Below, piece by piece: positions 1-7,891 of a stretch of 11,254 nt of DNA (positions within the stretch are counted from its first letter, which is position 1; every line of letters begins with the position of its first letter). The translations under genes were made by a program, and so were the position numbers. Source of the DNA: Desulfobacterales bacterium (GTDB lineage Bacteria > Desulfobacterota > Desulfobacteria > Desulfobacterales > QNYZ01); contig JAOZUU010000040.1 in NCBI GenBank assembly GCA_029938515.1, positions 1-11,254 on the forward strand. The letters are read 5' to 3'. The notes below the pieces were generated by a model that did no database searches, was not told the DNA's origin, and saw only the letters and a list, made by a program, of their open reading frames with translations.

Positions 1-976
1 CGCTGACCGGAACGATATCTTCTTTTTCGATGTTGTCCTGGGCACGTGCCATGGCAACCGGATAAATGGTAAAAACCACCCCAAAGCAGGCTGTCAGAAG
101 CAACAGAACACCCAGGTTCAATGCGCCCAGCATTGCGATAGAGACACTGACAAGCATTACCAGAAACCCCACGATCGACAAAACGGTAAGACGGTCGAGG
201 CGGTCGGATAACAGTCCCACCGGCCATTGAAACAACAGCCCAGACCATATGGTAAGACTCATAAACCATGAAACCTGAGAGATTTGAAGACCAATTTTCA
301 GAGCAAACATAGGGCCCAGAGTGTAAAATGAACTGTTGATCAGTCCGGCAGCGAAACTGCCCACCATACTGAACGGAGCCAGTTGAAAAAGCTTAATCAG
401 GTTATATCGAGGCACTTTCAAAGGCTGCGGGTGGACGGCCCGGGTGATGGAAATGGGTATCAGACACATGGCAAACAAGATCCCGGCGATCATGAATATA
501 CTCTTGCCCTGCACATTGCTGACGTTCAGGAGGAATTGACCGCTTCCATTCCCGAAATAGACCAGGATCATATATATCGACAGCAGTCGCCCACGGAACG
601 TCGGTTCAACCTTTTCGTTCAACCAGCTTTCGATCACGATAAACAGACCGGTGATGCACAATCCGTTGAATACGCGCAACAACGCCCAGAACCAGGGCGT
701 TATATAGATGCCGTACATCAATGCGATGGCTGTTATCACGGCGGCAAATACGGCAAATGCACGAATATGTCCTACCCTGTGTACGATGGGCTGGCAGATA
801 AAGATGCCAAGCACGATACCCAGATAATTGCAGGACATGACCAGGCCGATGACTTGTTCGGAATAGCCATTAAGACTCATATTGATGCTGAGCAGGCTAT
901 TTAAAAGGCCGCCGCCCATGGTAAGAATCGTTGTCGCTAGCAGAGGGGCAAGAAAGGATTTAATGGTGGATAGCAT
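1..976 (-). CDS. MFS transporter, YcaD-like (partial, C-terminus outside window)
   Basis: The minus strand stays open from an ATG at 976 to the left edge, giving 325 codons with no stop, so the C-terminus (roughly the last two membrane segments) is missing. The product is very hydrophobic with about ten predicted membrane helices, starting MLSTIKSFLAPLLATTILTM. Between helices 2 and 3 (residues about 61-73) it has CQPIVHRVGHIRAF, the form of the MFS cytoplasmic loop motif typical of YcaD-like carriers. A second loop, GLLSDRLDRL (residues 254-263), matches the equivalent motif of the second half, and PVAMARAQD near residue 306 also fits this family. It should be an inner-membrane secondary transporter; the substrate cannot be read from the sequence. 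The start has no clear Shine-Dalgarno, but a promoter lies 40-68 bases upstream, so it is probably transcribed separately from ablB behind it. Family assignment is solid; subfamily and function are inference. Confidence 0.85.
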   Translation of the reverse strand, partial: MLSTIKSFLAPLLATTILTMGGGLLNSLLSINMSLNGYSEQVIGLVMSCNYLGIVLGIFICQPIVHRVGHIRAFAVFAAVITAIALMYGIYITPWFWALLRVFNGLCITGLFIVIESWLNEKVEPTFRGRLLSIYMILVYFGNGSGQFLLNVSNVQGKSIFMIAGILFAMCLIPISITRAVHPQPLKVPRYNLIKLFQLAPFSMVGSFAAGLINSSFYTLGPMFALKIGLQISQVSWFMSLTIWSGLLFQWPVGLLSDRLDRLTVLSIVGFLVMLVSVSIAMLGALNLGVLLLLTACFGVVFTIYPVAMARAQDNIEKEDIVPVS

Positions 977-1015
977 TGCGTGTGTTCGCAAAAGGTATCG
1001 GTTTGAAGAAATGGG

Positions 1016-1044
1016 ATAATGTCACTCAAAAAACGGAGGGTCAA
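1016..1044 (-). promoter_or_regulatory. Sigma-70-type promoter for the MFS gene
   Basis: Read on the minus strand, TTGACC (1044-1039) and CATTAT (1021-1016) are separated by exactly 17 bases. They match TTGACA at 5 of 6 positions and TATAAT at 4 of 6. Transcription would start near 1009, giving a leader of about 33 bases before the ATG at 976. It lies in the 148-base gap after ablB, suggesting independent expression of the transporter. Prediction from sequence only. Confidence 0.55.
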
Positions 1045-1124
1045 GTAAAATAAACGCCTTAGCCACGCAAAATCGCCATCACTCGAATCACATCTTTTTC
1101 TGTCGCTTTTTGCAGAGATCTGTT

Positions 1125-1961
1125 TTATTTTTTCAGCCGCTTATGCCAGACCCACATGCTTTCTATCCCCCCGGAAATATGGGTATTGTTGACCAAAGTA
1201 CCGCCCCAGCTATAGTTCATCTGCTTAAAGATAAGGTTCATTCCCGGCGATAATGTCCTGGCAATGGTAAATGCGGTGCGCATCCCCCGGGAGCACATGT
1301 CACGCTCCATCTCAGCCAGCAGGTAAGCCGCCAGCCCCCGCCCGCGCATCTCGGGTACCACGGCAAAATCGGTCATTTCCACCGCCAAATTGTCCGTGTC
1401 CATTTCACTCGCGCACACGCCCACGATCCGTCCGTTCTCGGTAGTACAATAGTAACGGGTATGGGATGCCATGGTATGGGTCAGATAATCGGGGTCGTCC
1501 ACGGGGAACGGATAAGAGGCAAACACCTGCCTGAAAAGCTGGGCCATTTCTACACGATCATTTTTTTTACACAAACGAATTGCTGAAAAATCGGACCTGC
1601 GAACGTGGTGATGTCTGGTATGTTTTTCGATTAATGCAAAATTTTGCGCAACGCGATCCGGATAATTTTCCCGGCCACGCGCTTTCCGAAGGAACCTGGA
1701 TACGAACAGAAGGGCTTCTCCTGAAATCAGATAGCCGGGCACCACGGCTTCCCTGACATACCGGGCTTCTAAAAATATTCTCTCCATGGATGCCGGAATC
1801 CGTGCCAGAATTTTGGAATATCCTTTCGTGGATGCTAATTTATATAATTTCTCGACGATCCACGGCACATCCTCCGGGTGAGGTGACATCAAATAGGCAC
1901 GATTATTCAGCGGGCCGTGCTGGACAATGGAGCGGCCCATCGTTGTCACGGTATCAGTCAT
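1125..1961 (-). CDS. ablB: Beta-lysine N6-acetyltransferase (AblB), GNAT family
   Basis: The 278-residue product matches the AblB family along its length: SIVQHGPLNNRAYLM near the N-terminus (11-25), SYPFPVDDPDYL (149-160), EMTDFAVVPEMRGRGLA (195-211) holding the GNAT acetyl-CoA loop, IARTLSPGMNLIF (233-245), and the C-terminal NNTHISGGIESMWVWHK. AblB acetylates beta-lysine, made by lysine 2,3-aminomutase AblA, to N-epsilon-acetyl-beta-lysine, a compatible solute for salt stress in the cytoplasm. The frame extends up to a GTG at 1997, but I chose ATG 1961: GAGGA sits five bases before it, and a candidate promoter would start transcripts near 2000, leaving no room for a ribosome site before the GTG. 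The usual neighbour ablA is not in the window; the flanking genes are an MFS carrier and a divergent peptidase. A related GNAT of other specificity is possible, but the end-to-end family match argues against it. Confidence 0.85.
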   Translation of the reverse strand: MTDTVTTMGRSIVQHGPLNNRAYLMSPHPEDVPWIVEKLYKLASTKGYSKILARIPASMERIFLEARYVREAVVPGYLISGEALLFVSRFLRKARGRENYPDRVAQNFALIEKHTRHHHVRRSDFSAIRLCKKNDRVEMAQLFRQVFASYPFPVDDPDYLTHTMASHTRYYCTTENGRIVGVCASEMDTDNLAVEMTDFAVVPEMRGRGLAAYLLAEMERDMCSRGMRTAFTIARTLSPGMNLIFKQMNYSWGGTLVNNTHISGGIESMWVWHKRLKK

Positions 1962-2006
1962 GAAAATCCTCGCGCTAAACGAAAGTTTGACCGGCACTCA
2001 TTGTCC

Positions 2007-2035
2007 ATCATATCTTATCGATCGACCTTCAGCAA
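2007..2035 (-). promoter_or_regulatory. Candidate sigma-70 promoter for ablB
   Basis: On the minus strand, TTGCTG (2035-2030) and TATGAT (2012-2007) are 17 bases apart. The -10 matches at 5 of 6 positions, but the -35 only at 3 of 6. The predicted transcript start near 2000 leaves a leader of about 39 bases before ATG 1961 and supports that start over GTG 1997. Weak to moderate prediction. Confidence 0.35.
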
Positions 2036-2126
2036 GAAATGATCCGAATCGGCTTGAATTGAACTCTATTTATGATAAGAAAGAAAATATGACGAAACAT
2101 CATGAATCAAATCGAAGGCGGATGAC

Positions 2127-2789
2127 ATGAGATACCCCTTTTTGCTTTACAATCAAAACATCGATCATGCACCGATCTTTCCCGATCTCAGCGGTGATCC
2201 GTATATCCTCGACTTGTCGGATAAAAAAACAATGTTGGCCGGGATCGATTTCAGCGATCAACGGGCGTTTCAAACGTGGCTGGAAAAGCGCATGGGTGAC
2301 CGATACGCATGGGGTGTCGCCGATTACCTTGAACCGCGCAAACTTCTTCTGCAGGACTGTCCGCAGATGGTCGCCGAAAACCGCTTCTACCATCTTGGCC
2401 TTGATATTATCGTGCCGCTGAGAACCACCCTGCATGCACCGCTAAAGGGGATTGTTCACCAGGCCGGGTATGAAGAAGGAAACGGCAATTATGGCGGATA
2501 CGTATTGCTTGAACACGAAGCAGAAGGCATGGATACCTTCTACAGCCTGTATGGACATTTAAGTATGGATTCGCTTCCCGCTAATGGGACGATACTATCC
2601 GCAGGAGAGACTTTTGCCGAAATCGGCGACTTTCACGAAAACGGCAACTGGTTCTACCATACTCATCTTCAGGTGATCACGAGAACAGGGGTGCAAAAAG
2701 GTTTTGTCGAAAAAGGCTACTGTGCGCCCGAAGACCTGTTGGAAATGCAAACCCTGTGTCCGTCGCCGCTACCATTGTTTAAGCGATAA
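2127..2789 (+). CDS. M23 (LytM-type) metallopeptidase without signal peptide
   Basis: The 220-residue protein carries the M23 zinc site: HLGLD (H89, D93) for the first two ligands, YGHL (H144), and HTH (H178, H180) for the catalytic/third-ligand pair. The segment from about 86 to 183, with LEHEAEGMDTFYSLYGHLS and a glycine-rich stretch around GNGNYGGY, resembles the M23 domain also found fused to class III aminotransferases and to stand-alone relatives. M23 enzymes usually cut peptidoglycan cross-bridges in the periplasm, but here the N-terminus (MRYPFLLYNQNID) has no signal peptide or membrane helix, so the protein looks cytoplasmic or uses another route; its substrate is unknown. ATG 2127 is supported by GAAGG eight bases upstream. 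It is monocistronic, divergent from ablB and convergent with lpdA (58 bases apart). The family call is strong; the biological role is open. Confidence 0.85.
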   Translation: MRYPFLLYNQNIDHAPIFPDLSGDPYILDLSDKKTMLAGIDFSDQRAFQTWLEKRMGDRYAWGVADYLEPRKLLLQDCPQMVAENRFYHLGLDIIVPLRTTLHAPLKGIVHQAGYEEGNGNYGGYVLLEHEAEGMDTFYSLYGHLSMDSLPANGTILSAGETFAEIGDFHENGNWFYHTHLQVITRTGVQKGFVEKGYCAPEDLLEMQTLCPSPLPLFKR

Positions 2790-2847
2790 GAAGCTGGAAC
2801 CCATTCCACCATGGAAAAAACCAATTGATAGTCTTCCAAATGAAAAA

Positions 2848-4281
2848 CTAACTATGAATCGGCCTCCCTTCGGCCTTATGCGCCACCTCGATCATCACTT
2901 CGGCCATGGTCGGGTGGGCGTGAATGGTAGCGGCGATATCGCTGACGGTCAGGCCCTGTTGAACCGCCAGGGTTCCTTCGGCAATCAGGTCCGTGGCATG
3001 GGCCCCCACCAGATGCACACCGAGAATCCGGCCGCTTCCCGCTTCCGATATAATCTTGGCTTCTCCGGCCAGTTCGCCCAGTACCTGGGCTTTTCCCAGG
3101 GTGCGCATTAAGACCGTATGGGATTCATGGTCGATGCCCTGCTCCCGGGCCTGAGCTTCGGTCAGACCGACATTGGCGACTTCCGGCGAGGTAAAGATGG
3201 CCCCCGGTACGGCGTGGTAATCCATCCGACGGTCGGCACCCATGGCGTTTTCAGCCGCGATCAGCCCTTCGGTGGAAGCCACATGGGCCAGCATCACTTT
3301 GGGAGGCCCCAGAATATCGCCGACGGCATAGACATTCTCCCCACTGGTCTGCATTCGATCATCAGTTTGAATCCATCCCTTTGTATCCATACGGATACCG
3401 ATATTTTCCAGGCCGATGCCGGCACTATTGGGTTGTCGGCCGATACATACCAGCATTTTTTCCACTGTCAGCGATTGGGGTGTTTTTTCCTTTTCGGATG
3501 GATTTTCCAAAAACGGGGACGGGCCCAGGGTCACGCTCAGTTTATCACCGTCATCCGCGTAGGCCGTTACCGTTCGGTTAACCAGGAAATGAATGCGGCG
3601 TTTTTTCATTTCCCGCTGCAGAATCTTGGAACAACCCGCGTCCACCGATGGCAAGGGCAGCAAGCGGGAAAGGGCCTCCACCACCGTTACCTTCGCGCCC
3701 AGAGAGGAGAGAATAAAAGCGAATTCACATCCGATGACCCCGCCGCCCAGTATCAAGACCGATTCAGGAATCTTTTCGAGATCCAGGGCATGATCACTCG
3801 ACAGGATTTTTTTACCGTCAAAGGGGAAGGCCGCGATATTCAGCGGTTCGGTGCCGGTGGCCAGAATAAGCCGGTCCCAGGAGACATCCACTTCCATTCC
3901 TTCACCGGATGTTACATTGACGTGCCCCGCCCCCCTGATCATGCCGGTTCCGGTATAGTGTTGAATTTTATATTTTTTTAACAGGCCAAGGATACCCTTG
4001 ATCTGTCCCTGGACGACTTTTCTCTTTCGGTCCATCAGCCCGGCCATATCCGGTCGTACCGGCCCGTCAACCGCAATGCCGAACGAACCGGCCTGGTGAA
4101 ATTTCTCCAACAAATCGGCCGTGGTTATTAGAACCTTAGAGGGGATGCATCCCCGGTTCAGGCAGGTACCGCCGACCTGATCCGCTTCGATCAGCGTCAC
4201 CTCCGCGCCCAATTGAGCCGCCCGAATAGCGGCCACGTAACCGCCGGGGCCCGCTCCGATGATCGTAATTTTAGTTGTCAT
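2848..4281 (-). CDS. lpdA: Dihydrolipoyl dehydrogenase (E3 / glycine cleavage L-protein)
   Basis: This FAD enzyme oxidises dihydrolipoyl groups with NAD+. The 477-residue product has, in order: the FAD-binding GAGPGG (9-14), the redox disulfide in GGTCLNRGCIPSK (C40, C45), the NAD-binding GGGVIG (179-184), the second FAD motif VYAVGDI (317-323), and the C-terminal dimerisation domain with the catalytic pair in HAHPTMAE (H456, E461). All catalytic residues are present and the length is normal. ATG 4281 has GGAG ten bases upstream. It is transcribed away from gcvH across a 192-base divergent gap, which makes it the likely L-protein for the glycine cleavage genes next door, although the same enzyme could serve 2-oxoacid dehydrogenases elsewhere. 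No convincing terminator is seen between its stop and the convergent peptidase gene. Confidence 0.95.
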   Translation of the reverse strand: MTTKITIIGAGPGGYVAAIRAAQLGAEVTLIEADQVGGTCLNRGCIPSKVLITTADLLEKFHQAGSFGIAVDGPVRPDMAGLMDRKRKVVQGQIKGILGLLKKYKIQHYTGTGMIRGAGHVNVTSGEGMEVDVSWDRLILATGTEPLNIAAFPFDGKKILSSDHALDLEKIPESVLILGGGVIGCEFAFILSSLGAKVTVVEALSRLLPLPSVDAGCSKILQREMKKRRIHFLVNRTVTAYADDGDKLSVTLGPSPFLENPSEKEKTPQSLTVEKMLVCIGRQPNSAGIGLENIGIRMDTKGWIQTDDRMQTSGENVYAVGDILGPPKVMLAHVASTEGLIAAENAMGADRRMDYHAVPGAIFTSPEVANVGLTEAQAREQGIDHESHTVLMRTLGKAQVLGELAGEAKIISEAGSGRILGVHLVGAHATDLIAEGTLAVQQGLTVSDIAATIHAHPTMAEVMIEVAHKAEGRPIHS

Positions 4282-4406
4282 GGCAATGGCGCTCCAGTTA
4301 TTCTATATCAGAAAAAAAGTTACCCTGAATGAGTCTCCAAGCTACCAAACCCTATCTGTTTCTACAAGCATTCGAAAATTTTGAATCCGGGATAATAAGA
4401 GTTTTA

Positions 4407-4435
4407 TTTACAAGCAAGGCGATTACCGCTATATT
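4407..4435 (+). promoter_or_regulatory. Sigma-70-type promoter of the gcvH-gcvPA-gcvPB operon
   Basis: TTTACA (4407-4412) and TATATT (4430-4435) are exactly 17 bases apart; each matches the sigma-70 consensus at 5 of 6 positions. Transcription would begin near 4442, giving a leader of about 32 bases, followed by a full AAGGAGG ribosome site seven bases before the gcvH ATG. So short a leader leaves no room for a glycine riboswitch downstream of this promoter. Confidence 0.6.
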
Positions 4436-4473
4436 GATACAATTGATTCATCCATAGAAAAGGAGGCCTTGCC

Positions 4474-4881
4474 ATGAAAGAGATCAGCGAACTGACATTT
4501 CCCGATGACCTGCGCTATACCAAAGACCACGAATGGGCGAAACAGGACGGTGACACGATTAAAATAGGCATCTCCGCCTACGCCCAGGATCAGCTGGGCG
4601 ACATCGTTTTTGTTGAATTGCCCGCGGTGGGCGACACCTTCGATAAGGGTGGTGAGTTTGGTACGGTCGAGTCGGTCAAAGCCGTTTCCGAATTGTACAT
4701 GCCGATGGGCGGGGAGATTGCGGCCATCAATGAGGCTCTGGAGGATACCCCGGAATCCGTAAACAACGCTCCTTACACCGACGGCTGGATGATCGAGATT
4801 AAACCGGGTGATCCAGACGAGTATAATGCGCTGATGGATAAGGCCGCTTATCTTGATATGCTGAAAGGACAGGAATCATGA
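4474..4881 (+). CDS. gcvH: Glycine cleavage system H protein
   Basis: GcvH is the small cytoplasmic carrier whose lipoyl-lysine arm shuttles the aminomethyl group between the P, T and L proteins. The 135-residue product has the typical start (YTKDHEWAK, 15-23), the lipoylation motif GTVESVKAVSE with the acceptor lysine at K69, and the C-terminal NAPYTDGWMIEIK (98-110). Length and all landmarks are normal. It has an unusually strong ribosome site (AAGGAGG, spacing seven) and sits first in its operon behind a good promoter. Its stop overlaps the gcvPA start in an ATGA, so the two are translationally coupled. K69 is the expected substrate of the LipB-LipA protein encoded downstream. Confidence 0.97.
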   Translation: MKEISELTFPDDLRYTKDHEWAKQDGDTIKIGISAYAQDQLGDIVFVELPAVGDTFDKGGEFGTVESVKAVSELYMPMGGEIAAINEALEDTPESVNNAPYTDGWMIEIKPGDPDEYNALMDKAAYLDMLKGQES

Positions 4882-6212
4882 GGTACCTACCCCATACCGA
4901 TGAAGAAATCACCGAAATGCTTCAGGTGGTGGGCGTCGACAACCTTGAGGACCTCTATAAATCGTGTCCCCGAGGCTGCTGCACCATTACCGATATGGAC
5001 CTTCCCGATCCCCTCACCGAATGGGAATTAAACCGCCATATGGACGAACTTACCGCCGGCATGGGAGCTTCCCCCGAGTATAAGGTATTTCTTGGCGCCG
5101 GGAGTTACGATCATTTCATTCCCTCTGCCGTCCAGTACCTGCTCTCCCGCAGCGAGTTCATTACCGCGTATACACCTTATCAACCCGAGATCAGTCAGGG
5201 GACTTTGCAGGCCATCTATGAATACCAGACCCTTGTCACCTGGTTAACCGGCATGGATGTGGCCAACGCCTCCATGTACGACGGCGCCTCGGGCCTGGCC
5301 GAAGCACTGCTGATGTCCATTCGCGTGGCCCGGCGAAAAAAAGTGGCCGTCTCCACGGCCATCCATCCCCATTACCGCCAGGTCGTCAATACCTATTTTA
5401 GTCCCACGGAGTATGAAGTCGTGGAGATCCCCTATCTCGAAAACGGTCGCACCGATATCTCCCGGATCGGGAATCTGGATGAACTGGCCGGTGTGGCGGT
5501 GCAATCCCCCAACTTCTTTGGCTGCGTGGAGGACCTTGGGGCTTTAGGCGATATCGTCCATTCCGATCCCAAGACCTTGATGGTGGTTGCCTTCAGCGAA
5601 CCCATGACTTATGGCCTCTTGAAAAACCCCGGCAGCCTGGGGGCGGATATCGTTTGCGGCGAGGGACAGAGTTTTGGCATTCCACGCTCCTTCGGCGGAC
5701 CCGGACTGGGTATGTTTGCCGCCAAACAAAAGTATGTGCGCAATATGCCGGGAAGACTCATCGGGCAGACCCTCGATAAAGATGGGCAGCGCGGTTTTGT
5801 ATTGACCCTGGCCACCCGGGAGCAACACATCCGGCGCGAAAAAGCCACCTCCAACATATGCTCCAACCAGGGCCTTTGCGCCACGGCGTCGGCCATGTAC
5901 ATGGCGACTGTCGGCGGAACCGGGCTGAGGGATCTCGCCAGGCTCAACTACGATAAAAACGAATATCTGAAAAATGAACTGGCCCAAGCGGGATTTTCAC
6001 TTCCGTTTAACAGCCCCACCTTTAACGAGTTCGTCGTGAAGTTCCCGGACGGCTTCGAGAATACTTACCAGAAACTGCTGGAGAAAAAAATCGTCGCCGG
6101 CCTGGCACTCGAGAATTACTATCCCGAGTTACCGGGCTGCTATTTGCTATGTGCAACCGAAACCAGCACCAGAGAAGACCTGGACATCCTGGTCAAGGAG
6201 GTGACCTCATGA
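4878..6212 (+). CDS. gcvPA: Glycine dehydrogenase (decarboxylating) subunit 1
   Basis: This is the N-terminal half of the split P-protein, which with GcvPB forms the PLP-dependent glycine decarboxylase that transfers the aminomethyl group to lipoyl-GcvH. The 444-residue length is normal for the subunit. Diagnostic stretches include MRYLPHTDEEITEML at the start, FLGAGSYDHFIPSAV (71-85), TPYQPEISQGTLQ (99-111), MYDGASGLAEA (133-143) and the later SFGGPGLGMFA and REQHIRREKATSNICSNQ segments. Subunit 1 has the PLP-enzyme fold but lacks the Schiff-base lysine, which lies in GcvPB. It overlaps gcvH and gcvPB by four bases on each side (ATGA), giving a tightly coupled operon and a likely 1:1 ratio of the two P subunits. 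No frameshift or truncation is seen. Confidence 0.97.
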   Translation: MRYLPHTDEEITEMLQVVGVDNLEDLYKSCPRGCCTITDMDLPDPLTEWELNRHMDELTAGMGASPEYKVFLGAGSYDHFIPSAVQYLLSRSEFITAYTPYQPEISQGTLQAIYEYQTLVTWLTGMDVANASMYDGASGLAEALLMSIRVARRKKVAVSTAIHPHYRQVVNTYFSPTEYEVVEIPYLENGRTDISRIGNLDELAGVAVQSPNFFGCVEDLGALGDIVHSDPKTLMVVAFSEPMTYGLLKNPGSLGADIVCGEGQSFGIPRSFGGPGLGMFAAKQKYVRNMPGRLIGQTLDKDGQRGFVLTLATREQHIRREKATSNICSNQGLCATASAMYMATVGGTGLRDLARLNYDKNEYLKNELAQAGFSLPFNSPTFNEFVVKFPDGFENTYQKLLEKKIVAGLALENYYPELPGCYLLCATETSTREDLDILVKEVTS

Positions 6213-7669
6213 AGGCATCTGTTGGTACCAAGGGCCTTATTTTTAACGAACCACTCTTATGGGAAAAAGGGGTCGACGGCCGACGGGGGTTTTCCATGCC
6301 CACCCGTGACGTCGACGAGGCGCCCCTGGACGAATCCATCCGGGGAGACGGCCCCCAGTTTCCGGATTTAAGCGAAGTGGATGTCGTTCGACATTACACC
6401 CACCTTTCCCAATGGAACTTCGGAGTAGACTCCGGCATGTACCCGCTGGGATCCTGTACCATGAAATACAATCCCAAAACCAATGAACGGCAGGCGGCCC
6501 TGTCGGGATTTACCGGAGCTCATCCCCTGTTACCGGATCAGCTTTCCCAGGGAGCCCTGCAGCTTTTGTATGATCTGGAACGATACCTGGCGGCCGTGAC
6601 CGGTTTACCGGCCGTGACGGTGCAGCCGGCCGCCGGCTCCCAGGGAGAGCTTACCGGGATGCTGGTTTTTTATGCTTACCATAAAAGCAAGGGCCAGCCG
6701 CGGACAAAAGTACTCATCCCGGACACCGCCCACGGCACCAATCCGGCCAGCGCCGCTTTGTGTGGGTTCAAGTCAGTGGCGGTAAAATCCAATGAAAAGG
6801 GCATTCTCGATCCAGCCAATATCTCCGGACTGATGGACGAGGACACGGCCGGGATTATGGTGACCAATCCCAACACGCTGGGTCTGTTTGAAGAAAACAT
6901 TATAGAGATCGCCGAAATTGTCCACAACAAGGGTGGGCTGGTGTATGCCGACGGGGCCAACATGAATGCGATCATGGGAATGGTCAATATGGCGGACAGC
7001 GGTGTGGATGTCCTCCATCTCAACCTGCATAAAACGTTTTCCACGCCCCATGGCGGCGGCGGTCCGGGCGCAGGACCGGTCTGTGTAACCGCGGCGCTGG
7101 AGAAATTTCTACCGGTGCCAAGAGTTGTCAAAAAAGAGAATGAAGCCTACTCGCTTTCATGGAATCACCCGGATTCAGTGGGCCGGCTGCACGCTTTTTA
7201 CGGCAACTTCGGGATTCTGGTGAGAGCTTACAGCTACATCCGCAGCATGGGAGCGGGCAACCTGAAAAAAGCTTCCCAGCTGGCCGTGCTGAACGCGAAT
7301 TACATCAAGGAAAACCTCAAAGACACTTATGATTTGCCTTACGATCGCGCCTGCATGCATGAGTGTGTTTTTTCCGATAAAAACCAGAATCAGTATAACA
7401 TCACCACCCTCGATATTGCCAAACGGCTGATGGAATACGGTTTTCATCCGCCTACGATCTATTTTCCCCTGGTGGTGCACGGTGCGATTATGATCGAACC
7501 CACCGAAACGGAGTGTAAAAACGACCTCGATGCCTTTATCGCGGCTATGAAAGCCATTGACCGGGAGACCCGGGAAAATCCGGAACTTCTTACCGAAGCG
7601 CCGCGAATCCCCAAGGTCAGGCGGCTGGACGAAACCCTGGCGGCACGAAAGCCCAAATTGGCTGGATGA
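6209..7669 (+). CDS. gcvPB: Glycine dehydrogenase (decarboxylating) subunit 2
   Basis: This is the C-terminal half of the split P-protein and carries the PLP-binding lysine, K275, in HLNLHKTFSTPHGGGGPG. Other family landmarks are GMYPLGSCTMKYNPK (77-90), VQPAAGSQGELTGM (138-151), PDTAHGTNPASAA (171-183) and YADGANMNAI (246-255). The frame is open upstream to 6149, inside gcvPA, but ATG 6209 is chosen because AAGGAGGTGA lies just before it and the encoded N-terminus (MKASVGTKGLIFNEPLLWEK) is the family's usual one. That gives 486 residues, a normal length. It overlaps gcvPA by four bases. Downstream lie 245 bases of repeats before the lipoate gene; no gcvT follows or precedes in the window. 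Confidence 0.97.
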   Translation: MKASVGTKGLIFNEPLLWEKGVDGRRGFSMPTRDVDEAPLDESIRGDGPQFPDLSEVDVVRHYTHLSQWNFGVDSGMYPLGSCTMKYNPKTNERQAALSGFTGAHPLLPDQLSQGALQLLYDLERYLAAVTGLPAVTVQPAAGSQGELTGMLVFYAYHKSKGQPRTKVLIPDTAHGTNPASAALCGFKSVAVKSNEKGILDPANISGLMDEDTAGIMVTNPNTLGLFEENIIEIAEIVHNKGGLVYADGANMNAIMGMVNMADSGVDVLHLNLHKTFSTPHGGGGPGAGPVCVTAALEKFLPVPRVVKKENEAYSLSWNHPDSVGRLHAFYGNFGILVRAYSYIRSMGAGNLKKASQLAVLNANYIKENLKDTYDLPYDRACMHECVFSDKNQNQYNITTLDIAKRLMEYGFHPPTIYFPLVVHGAIMIEPTETECKNDLDAFIAAMKAIDRETRENPELLTEAPRIPKVRRLDETLAARKPKLAG

Positions 7670-7671
7670 AT

Positions 7672-7703
7672 CAGTCGGCCGGTGGGCCAGTCAGCCAGTA
7701 ACC
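7672..7703 (+). repeat. 8-bp tandem repeat, four units, downstream of gcvPB
   Basis: Starting three bases after the gcvPB stop are four successive 8-base units, CAGTCGGC, CGGTGGGC, CAGTCAGC and CAGTAACC, with consensus roughly CAGTCRGC. The same unit occurs in three copies inside the LipB-LipA linker at 8610-8633. Function is unknown; it opens the repeat-filled gap 7670-7914, in which I find no gene. Confidence 0.6.
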
Positions 7704-7714
7704 CGCTCTACAAC

Positions 7715-7838
7715 GAATATCGAACCGCAGAACAAGGAATATCGAATTTCGAAGGAAGGAATTTCCCTTTTTTATATAAAACCAGTCAGAGCAAGGCGAC
7801 ACCTCACTTCATCATTCGAAATTTCTTGTTCGATATTC
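7715..7838. repeat. Imperfect intergenic inverted repeat (MITE/REP-like)
   Basis: Three blocks pair in collinear order: GAATATCGAA (7715-7724) with TTCGATATTC (7829-7838); AACAAGGAA (7731-7739) with TTTCTTGTT (7822-7830), one mismatch; and AATTTCGAA (7745-7753) with TTCGAAATT (7815-7823). The left arm also holds a second direct copy of GAATATCGAA at 7737-7746, 22 bases after the first. The centre is AT-rich and has no coding potential. Elements with arms like these are familiar to me as dispersed intergenic repeats in Desulfobacterota genomes, but that is recollection and not a search. An open frame across it (to 7841) is a by-product of the repeat. Confidence 0.6.
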
Positions 7839-7870
7839 TAATTTGATGGTTTAAAAGGTCCTGAAACGTT

Positions 7871-7891
7871 ATTCCGGGCTTGACCCGGAAT
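7871..7891. repeat. Perfect palindromic hairpin (REP-like), 8-bp stem
   Basis: ATTCCGGG and CCCGGAAT form a perfect 8-bp stem around the 5-base loop CTTGA. It resembles the dispersed attccgggcttgacccggaat palindrome seen in many proteobacteria (recollection). No T-run follows, so it is not a classical intrinsic terminator. It ends 23 bases before the lipB-lipA start and could influence processing or stability of the operon mRNA. Confidence 0.6.

Noticed and set aside
383..904. Plus-strand open frame of 173 codons
   Set aside because: It lies opposite the MFS transporter, whose minus-strand frame has clear family motifs and membrane helices; the plus-strand product has no recognisable character.
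1962..1997. Upstream GTG start for ablB adding 12 residues
   Set aside because: The downstream ATG 1961 has a GAGGA site at good spacing, and the candidate promoter would start RNA almost at the GTG.
2790..2847. Bidirectional terminator between the M23 gene and lpdA
   Set aside because: Only a 5-bp stem (TGGAA-CCCA-TTCCA) is present, with no T-run on either strand after the hairpin.
3118..3981. Plus-strand open frame of 287 codons opposite lpdA
   Set aside because: lpdA on the minus strand has every catalytic motif. The long antisense frame is a consequence of its codon use.
4282..4473. Glycine riboswitch before gcvH or lpdA
   Set aside because: I looked for the paired glycine aptamer landmarks on both strands and did not find them; the predicted gcvH leader is only about 32 bases.
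7557..7841. Plus-strand open frame of 94 codons overlapping the gcvPB end and the repeats
   Set aside because: Its first part is out of frame with gcvPB and its second part is translated inverted-repeat DNA; there is no independent start signal.
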